The notes under the pieces were generated by a model. The model worked only from the letters and a program-made list of their open reading frames with translations. It searched no databases and had not been told where the DNA came from. A program made the position numbers and the translations under genes. 48,037 nucleotides of DNA from Halieaceae bacterium. Lineage in GTDB: Bacteria > Pseudomonadota > Gammaproteobacteria > Pseudomonadales > Halieaceae. Positions 42,965 to 48,037 of the stretch are shown one piece after another; position 1 is the first letter of the stretch, and each line of letters opens with the position of its first letter. Location of the stretch: NCBI GenBank assembly GCA_024640505.1, contig JAHEEV010000009.1, positions 18,017-66,053 of the forward strand, read 5' to 3'.

Positions 42965-43660
42965 CTATAAATTGAGGACATGCTCGATGTATTCCAGCTC
43001 TTTGAGACCGATATCCGCGTCAGCCCCGCTACCACCTTCTTCGCCGTCTGCACCGAGTGTGCGGATATCGTGGATGTGAGCGACCGAAATCATGCGTTTG
43101 CGCCAGTAACGGTACGGTCTTCCCCAGGGATCCATCGGTAATTTCTCAAGATAAGCCTCTGGCGGCTTTTGATTACTGGCCGGGTTGTAATCCGCCGGCG
43201 ATATCAGGGCTTGCAGGCCCGGATCCGTTCTTGGCAAGCTGCCATAGTCTGCCTGGTACTCCCGCAGCGCTGCGCTGAGGCTGTCGATGTCGGCGCGGAT
43301 CTGCCGCAGGGTATCGTCTCCCGCGTTCCTGACGGGACCAATGCCCAACACCTGCTGTAGCGCGGCTTCGGGGTCTTCGCTGCAGAATATGCTGCGATCC
43401 GTATCCGAGGGCCGCATCAAAACATCCTCGCCCCTCACGACAAATGGTTTGAATTGGTCACCGCGACCCCATTTGTCGAAGGCGAGATACTCTCCGCAAA
43501 CCGTCTTACCGGGGAAACGATTGATGTCGCGGTACTCGACTTTACCCGAATTGGGCAACTCACTCTCCAGCGAGCGCTTGGCAGTTTCGATGTGGTCTGT
43601 GCAGGCCAGCAGCACCGTAGTACAGGCTGCCAGGACCAGGATGTGTCTTGGGGAATTCAC
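42965..43660 (-). CDS. lipoprotein with GspG-like C-terminal domain
   Basis: A 231-residue protein. The signal has a lipobox-type end (TTVLLACTDH), so the mature chain begins with Cys near residue 20. Residues about 20-110 are unique (GKVEYRDINRFPGKTVCGEYLAF, with a second Cys in IFCSEDP). From about 115 the sequence follows the major type II pseudopilin GspG after its N-terminal helix: QIRADIDSLSAALREYQADYG, DPGLQALISP, YLEKLPMDPWGRPYRYW, LGADGEEGGSGADADI. The pseudopilin leader and hydrophobic helix are missing. It cannot enter a pilus in the normal way, and no secretion genes are near. Confidence 0.8.
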   Translation of the reverse strand: MNSPRHILVLAACTTVLLACTDHIETAKRSLESELPNSGKVEYRDINRFPGKTVCGEYLAFDKWGRGDQFKPFVVRGEDVLMRPSDTDRSIFCSEDPEAALQQVLGIGPVRNAGDDTLRQIRADIDSLSAALREYQADYGSLPRTDPGLQALISPADYNPASNQKPPEAYLEKLPMDPWGRPYRYWRKRMISVAHIHDIRTLGADGEEGGSGADADIGLKELEYIEHVLNL

Positions 43661-43777
43661 AGTGACTCCGGATGCTGATTTCTGGCGGCAGAATTATGGC
43701 CTTATCGCGGCCGATCAACAAGTGGTTACGGAGAGTTCTTCAATCCTCGCGATACCCTCACGTCCAGAAGGGTCTGA

Positions 43778-43798
43778 CAGGGCCATTAGCTGGCCCTG
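43778..43798. terminator. hairpin at the end of the wax ester synthase gene
   Basis: CAGGGCCA (43778-43785) pairs perfectly with TGGCCCTG (43791-43798) around five bases that include the TAA stop of the minus-strand gene. There is no T-run. A Rho-independent terminator is possible but weak. Confidence 0.4.
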
Positions 43799-45462
43799 AC
43801 TTTAGCCTTTGCTTTGGGTTTGGCTTTGGCCTTTGCTTTGGGTTTGGCTTTGGCCGTTGGTTTAGCTTTGGGCTTGGGCTTGGGCGTGGCTTTTGGTTTG
43901 GCCTTGGGTTTGGTCTTTGCCTTCGATTTGGCCGCGGCCTTTGGCTTGGCTTTTGTCTTGGGCTTGGCTTTTGTGGCGGGTTCCGAACCGGTAGCCGCGG
44001 TCGCAGTGGCGGCTCTGCGCTTCGGTGCCTTCCGGCGGCGGCCTGACGCCGTGCGCAACCCGGCAGCATCTTCCAGTTCTACCAGTGCCTCTTCCATGAA
44101 GTCGATCAGTCGCTGCACATGGGGGACCGACTTGCGGCAGGCAATGATGCCAAAATCGAGATTCTCGAAATTACTCACCAGGGTGAAGTTGACCGCCGCG
44201 CCATCGAAGGGAATGGAAACCGGGTACATGCCATCCAGCCTGGCGCCGTTCCAGTAGCGCCGTTCGCGCGGACCGGGGACATTGGATATAACAGTACTGA
44301 ATGCCGGCAAACGATTGCCCAGCCCGGTCAACTGAGTCAACAGCATGGGGGCCTGACTGATTCCCGTGTAAATCTGTATCTCGCGACCGCTCATTCCCTG
44401 GAGCTGCCCTTTGGCAGCATCCATGGACGCTTTGATGGTCCGCATGCGCTTAGCCGGATCGCGCACGTTGGTGGCCAGGTCCACGCACACCATCCCCACC
44501 GCGTTGGCGGAATCGACGTCACCGGATGCCCGCACGGAGACCGGCGCCATGGCTTTCAAAGATTCCTTGGGCAGGGCCCGCTGTTCCTGCAGCTGCTTGC
44601 GCAGAGCGCCGGCACACATAGCCATCACCGCATCATTGAGTGTGCCATCGTAGGCCTTACCGACGGCGCGCACGCGCTCGAAGGGCCAGGACTGTGCCAC
44701 GAAACGCCGCGCCCCGGTGAGCTTGGTGCTCAAGACTGACCGGGGTACCTTGTGAAACGGTACGCTTATCTGGTTATTCCTCCCCATCCAGACGGACGCC
44801 ATCTCCTGCACTGCCTTGGCGACGTTGACCGTACCTCCCAATTGCTCCCGCAGGGCCTCTGCAACCGCGCGGACCTCATCCTCTTTGGGCCGGATCGATT
44901 TGGGCGATTCTGCTTCCAGCTTCTTCTTGTAGGCCTGGAACGCTTCGTAGGAAAACGGCGATGTTTTGACCTTGGTGCGCGCGTTGGTGGAATACATGCT
45001 GCTCATGAGGTGCATGGCCCCGACGCCGTCGATGGCGCAATGGTGCGCTTTGAAATAGGTCGCAAACTGGCGGTTTTGCAGGCCTTCGATCAGGTGCATT
45101 TCCCACAGGGGGCGGGAACGGTCCAGCAGGGTGCCGTGCAGTCGTGAGACCAGTGCGAACAGTTCGCGATAGCGGCCGGGCTGGGGAAGGGCGGAGTGGC
45201 GGATATGGTAGTCCATATCCAGCTCGTCATCTTCTTCCCAGGAAATATTGCCCGCTATGCCCAATGGTCCCGTTCGCAGTTTCTCACCAAACGGCCTGCG
45301 CAACTCCCCGTCGTACTGCAGAACTTCACTCAGCTTGGACAGGAAGGTGGTGTCATCCACATCTTTGGGCAGGGTAAACAGGTTCAATCCCCCGACGTGC
45401 ATCGGGGTACGTCGCGACTCGAGCAACAGGAAGAAAGCATCGGTGACCGGCATTCTACGCAT
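43786..45462 (-). CDS. wax ester synthase/diacylglycerol acyltransferase (WS/DGAT) with Lys-Ala-Pro tail
   Basis: A 558-residue WS/DGAT. The start PVTDAFFLLLESRRTPMHVGGL and the catalytic HHxxxDG at 140-146 (AHHCAIDGVGAMHL) are typical, as are NDAVMAMCAGALRKQL, SNVPGPRERRYWNGARLDGMYPV and the late NFENLDFGIIACR. It esterifies acyl-CoA to fatty alcohols or diacylglycerol, storing wax or fat. The last 65-70 residues are an almost pure Lys/Ala/Pro repeat (KAKPKAKPK pattern), like histone H1-like or PhaF phasin tails, so the enzyme may bind DNA or granules. Start at 45462 or the in-frame ATG at 45453. Confidence 0.92.
   Translation of the reverse strand: MRRMPVTDAFFLLLESRRTPMHVGGLNLFTLPKDVDDTTFLSKLSEVLQYDGELRRPFGEKLRTGPLGIAGNISWEEDDELDMDYHIRHSALPQPGRYRELFALVSRLHGTLLDRSRPLWEMHLIEGLQNRQFATYFKAHHCAIDGVGAMHLMSSMYSTNARTKVKTSPFSYEAFQAYKKKLEAESPKSIRPKEDEVRAVAEALREQLGGTVNVAKAVQEMASVWMGRNNQISVPFHKVPRSVLSTKLTGARRFVAQSWPFERVRAVGKAYDGTLNDAVMAMCAGALRKQLQEQRALPKESLKAMAPVSVRASGDVDSANAVGMVCVDLATNVRDPAKRMRTIKASMDAAKGQLQGMSGREIQIYTGISQAPMLLTQLTGLGNRLPAFSTVISNVPGPRERRYWNGARLDGMYPVSIPFDGAAVNFTLVSNFENLDFGIIACRKSVPHVQRLIDFMEEALVELEDAAGLRTASGRRRKAPKRRAATATAATGSEPATKAKPKTKAKPKAAAKSKAKTKPKAKPKATPKPKPKAKPTAKAKPKAKAKAKPKAKAKVRAS
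43795..43977. repeat. low-complexity DNA coding for the Lys-Ala-Pro tail
   Basis: The plus strand reads as repeated GGCTTTGG/GGTTTGG/CCTTTGCTTTGG units, six- and twelve-base periodic. It encodes the AKPK-type repeats on the minus strand. Synonymous variation is small (AAG/AAA, CCC/CCA, GCC/GCT), so it probably grew by slippage and may vary in length between strains. Confidence 0.85.
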
Positions 45463-45539
45463 GGGCAGACTCCATCTTATTGTTGGGGTTCGGCAAGGGC
45501 ATGAACGGAAGAATAGACCAATCGATCAGGGTAGGGAAA

Positions 45540-47681
45540 TTAATCCTGTCGATCTTTTGTTCGCACCGTCGGGGGCAGGGCGAAGGCGATATAACTGTCA
45601 CCGGTTTTAGTTCCGAGCTTACCGCCACTGCAGGTGACCACGATGTACTGGCGTCCGTCGATCAGGTACGTGGCCGGGGTGGAGTAGCCGGCGGCAGGCA
45701 AATTGTACTGCCACAGGAGCCGCCCACTGGTTTTGTCGAAGATGCGCAACATTTCATCAGAGGTGGCGGCAATGATCAGCAGTCCCCCCGCCGTGACCAC
45801 GGGTCCGCCGTAGTTACGTGTCCCGGTGGGCGGTAGACCCTCGCGGGTAAGTTCCGCATATTCACCCAGTGGTACCTGCCAGACCCGCTTGCCGGTGGCC
45901 AGGTCCATTGCTGTGAGGGTTCCCCAGGGGGGCTTGATGGCGGGATAGTAGCGCTGGTCCACGAACTCATTGTATCCGGCAAAAACGTAGGCGACCTCCT
46001 TGTCGCCAGCGTCGGCGGTCCTGGTGCGGCCAGCGCTGCGGGCATACAGGTAGTCCACCACCGCCTCGAGTTCGTGTCGTGGCAGGTGTCCGAAGGGCAT
46101 CATGCGACCCTTGCCCTCCCTGATCGTTCGCATCGCCTCCCGGCGGTCCACCCGCTCTGCCAGGCCGGTCAGGGCGGGTGCATAGGGATAAAAGCCCTGC
46201 AGGTCGACGCCATGACAGCCGCTGCACTGCCGGCGGAACACAAATTCGCCCACCCCGAGTGTGCTGCCCTTGTCGACTGCCACGGCCTCGATGTTGACCA
46301 GGGCGGGCACCTCCATGGCGTTGATGTAGTAGAGGTTGGTCTGCGGATCGAAAGCGCCGCCGCCCCAGTTGGCGCCACCCGTGAAGCCGGGAAACAGCAG
46401 CGTTTTCTGCAGGCCGATGGGCCGCATGTAGGCGAAGGGTTGTGCAGTGGCAAACGCCTTCCTGGCGTATTCATGCGCTTCCCGGTTGATATCGGTGAGG
46501 TCGCTTTCGCGCAAGGCCTGCCGGGTGAAAGGCTCGGGCAAGGTCACCCTGGGCTGGGTCGGCGATGCCTGCTCGCCGGGAACGGGGGAGGGCGGCACGG
46601 GCACTTCCTCGATGGGGAAGACCGGTTTTCCGGAATCGCGCTCCAGCAGGTAGAGCACACCCTGCTTGGAAGCCTGTGCCAGCATGTCATGGCTTTTGCC
46701 GTTACGGGTCACGGTGACCAGGGTCGGTGCAGAACTCAGGTCCCGGTCCCAGATATCGTGGTGCACCGTCTGGAAATGCCACAGGCGTTTGCCGCTGCGG
46801 GCATCCAGGGCAATGATGCTGTTGCCAAACAGGTTGTCGCCGGCCCGCTGTGATCCGTCGAAATCCGGTGTTGGCGAGCCGGTGGGCACGTAGACCACGC
46901 CGCGTTCTGCATCCAGGCTCAGGCCGGCCCAGGCGTTGGCGCCGCCGGCCGTTTTCCAGGCGTTCTCAGGCCAGGTGTCGTGGCCCGCTTCGCCGGGATG
47001 GGGAATGGTATGGAAGCTCCAGACGAGGCGGCCGCTGAGCACATCGTAGGCGCGGATGTCGCCGGGGGCCGCGCCCGCCGTCTCGGTCACCGCGGAGCCC
47101 ATGATGATGAGGTCGCCGAATACAACCCCCGGGGAGGGCGCGTTGATGCTGATCAATGCCGGGTCGCGACCCAGCCCCTCCCGCAAATCCACCTGGCCGT
47201 CCTTGCCGAAAGAAGCGATGACTTTGCCGGAGGTCGCATCCAGCGCCCTCAGAAAGTGACCGGTGGTGAAGAAGATGCGCTTGCCGGCACGACCTTCCCA
47301 GTAGGTCACGCCGCGCATGTTGGAGAGGCCGACGTGTTGCAGCGGCGGGTCGTGGGTCCAGAGCTCCCTGCCGCTGGCGGCATCCAGGGCGAAGACGTTG
47401 TACAGCGGGTTGCGCCCGTAGAGTACGCCGTCCACCACGATAGGGTTGACCTGAAGCTCGGAGGAGGCTGGCAGCGACTTGCCTGCGGCGCTGGCATACC
47501 GCCAGGCGACCTCCAGTTGACCGGCATTGTCCCGGTCGATCTGGTTCAGTTCGGAGTAGTGGGTATTGCCCTCGTCGCCACCGTAGGTTTTCCAGCCTGT
47601 AAAATCCTGTGTCAGGACGGGCGCGGTGCCGACCGCCAGTACGCACCCGAGCAGCGCCTTCCAGTAGCAGGAAAAATTCAC
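45540..47681 (-). CDS. PQQ-dependent dehydrogenase with inserted cytochrome c domain
   Basis: A 713-residue quinoprotein with signal peptide (LLGCVLAVGTAPVLTQ). The PQQ propeller starts WKTYGGDEGNTHYSELNQI. Repeated tryptophan-docking blades follow (ALDAASGRELWTH, AYDVLSGRLVWSFHT, ALDARSGKRLWHFQTVHHDIWDRD). A cytochrome c domain is inserted at about 470-555, with CSGCH at 486-490 and Met527 or Met528 (GRMMPFGHL) as axial ligand, and the propeller finishes after it (AMDLATGKRVWQVPLGEY). This is the soluble GCD-like type with internal cytochrome. The GTG start overlaps the SDR stop. Electron transfer runs from PQQ via heme; substrate (alcohol, sugar or aldehyde) unknown. Confidence 0.9.
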   Translation of the reverse strand: MNFSCYWKALLGCVLAVGTAPVLTQDFTGWKTYGGDEGNTHYSELNQIDRDNAGQLEVAWRYASAAGKSLPASSELQVNPIVVDGVLYGRNPLYNVFALDAASGRELWTHDPPLQHVGLSNMRGVTYWEGRAGKRIFFTTGHFLRALDATSGKVIASFGKDGQVDLREGLGRDPALISINAPSPGVVFGDLIIMGSAVTETAGAAPGDIRAYDVLSGRLVWSFHTIPHPGEAGHDTWPENAWKTAGGANAWAGLSLDAERGVVYVPTGSPTPDFDGSQRAGDNLFGNSIIALDARSGKRLWHFQTVHHDIWDRDLSSAPTLVTVTRNGKSHDMLAQASKQGVLYLLERDSGKPVFPIEEVPVPPSPVPGEQASPTQPRVTLPEPFTRQALRESDLTDINREAHEYARKAFATAQPFAYMRPIGLQKTLLFPGFTGGANWGGGAFDPQTNLYYINAMEVPALVNIEAVAVDKGSTLGVGEFVFRRQCSGCHGVDLQGFYPYAPALTGLAERVDRREAMRTIREGKGRMMPFGHLPRHELEAVVDYLYARSAGRTRTADAGDKEVAYVFAGYNEFVDQRYYPAIKPPWGTLTAMDLATGKRVWQVPLGEYAELTREGLPPTGTRNYGGPVVTAGGLLIIAATSDEMLRIFDKTSGRLLWQYNLPAAGYSTPATYLIDGRQYIVVTCSGGKLGTKTGDSYIAFALPPTVRTKDRQD

Positions 47682-48037
47682 TTTACGGCCTCACCTCCAT
47701 CCACCGAGAGCACCTGCCCGGTGATGTAGGAAGCCCGGTCGCTGCACAGGAAGCTGACTGCTTCGGCGATCTCGTTCGGTTCTCCGAGGCGCTTCAGGAC
47801 AGGCCGCTTTACCAGAGCTTCAGCGGCCCTGGGTTGCTCTTGCATATAGGCCTCGATCCCGGGTGTGCGAATCACGCCGGGGGAGACTGCGTTGATACGT
47901 ATGCCTTTTGAGCCGTACTCTCCGGCAGAACTCTTCGTCAGTATATTCACGCCGCCCTTGGCAGCGGCGTAGGCGGTATTGAACGCCTGTCCCCGGAGAG
48001 AGGCGTTGGAGGAGATATTGACGATGGCACCGCCGCC
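47678..48037 (-). CDS. SDR-family oxidoreductase, 5' partial
   Basis: The last 120 residues of a classical short-chain dehydrogenase; the reading frame is open to the right edge. It shows the strand GGAIVNISSNAS with the catalytic Ser region, the catalytic pair Tyr/Lys in AYAAAKGG, INAVSPGVIRTPG after the active site, and the C-terminal LSVDGGEAVK. The NAD(P) Gly-rich motif is beyond the window. It overlaps the PQQ-dehydrogenase start by four bases (GTGA), so both are translated together, and the two may oxidise one substrate in turn. Confidence 0.9.
   Translation of the reverse strand, partial: GGGAIVNISSNASLRGQAFNTAYAAAKGGVNILTKSSAGEYGSKGIRINAVSPGVIRTPGIEAYMQEQPRAAEALVKRPVLKRLGEPNEIAEAVSFLCSDRASYITGQVLSVDGGEAVK

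Noticed and set aside
43795-43977. Short repeats that might be a CRISPR or mobile repeat
   Set aside because: They are in frame and encode the Lys-Ala-Pro tail; there are no spacers or target duplications.
1-48037. tRNA, rRNA, insertion sequences, prophage or defence genes
   Set aside because: I looked for their typical motifs and found none that I could support.

Overview
The window reads as a single chromosomal stretch of a G+C-rich (about 60% by eye), Gram-negative, probably marine gammaproteobacterium. Outer-membrane barrels, lipoproteins, REP-like repeats of the TGTAGGAGC type, a FabY-type ketosynthase, a CrbS/CrbR acetate-switch locus with a VC_2705-type acetate symporter, and many acyl-CoA enzymes suggest an oligotrophic heterotroph of the Halieaceae/Spongiibacteraceae or pseudomonad kind. 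That placement is inference; there is no rRNA to test it. I see no tRNA, rRNA, CRISPR array, insertion sequence or prophage. No gap between genes exceeds 300 bases.

Region 1 (1-9512), envelope and small-molecule genes: a 5'-truncated subtilase, an outer-membrane barrel, a two-CBS protein, an exported lipase-like hydrolase, a tight minus-strand trio (two LssY_C-type paralogues and a ClsC-like phospholipase D/cardiolipin synthase lipoprotein), a gamma-glutamylcyclotransferase-like protein and a periplasmic amino-acid-type binding protein.

Region 2 (9537-21821), a catabolic island: a type I extradiol dioxygenase faces a plus-strand run of two DUF35 OB-fold proteins, two thiolase-fold proteins that appear to lack the nucleophilic cysteine, an acyl-CoA ligase, two crotonases and a nitroreductase. 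The pairing of DUF35 proteins with Cys-less thiolase folds resembles the retro-aldolases of steroid side-chain degradation, so this may be a CoA-dependent pathway for a polycyclic or branched substrate. It is followed by a RibBA-type protein with a degenerate RibA half, a canonical thiolase and a DJ-1/AraC regulator. A 31-bp near-perfect hairpin separates the two converging halves.

Region 3 (21901-29118): a FabY-like ketosynthase begins a plus-strand series (FkbM methyltransferase, YdjA-like nitroreductase, dienoyl-CoA isomerase, PpiC-like membrane protein, HupE/UreJ protein), ended by a convergent DUF481 outer-membrane protein.

Region 4 (29271-41143), acetate/short-chain acid uptake and signalling: a transporter-fused hybrid kinase (CrbS/MxtR type), MsrA, a LuxR response regulator (CrbR/ErdR type), a DcaP-like porin, the DUF4212 plus ActP-type symporter pair, then a small membrane protein, a CNBD-CBS-nucleotidyltransferase protein and a DEDDh exonuclease. 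Three copies of the palindrome GAC-N4-GTCTAA lie at matched distances from likely -10 boxes before the porin and before the symporter. They are good candidates for the CrbR operator.

Region 5 (41247-48037): a SnoaL-like protein with an Old Yellow Enzyme, a lipoprotein fused to a GspG-like C-terminal domain, a wax ester synthase/DGAT with a Lys-Ala-Pro tail, a PQQ dehydrogenase with an inserted cytochrome c domain, and a partial SDR dehydrogenase.
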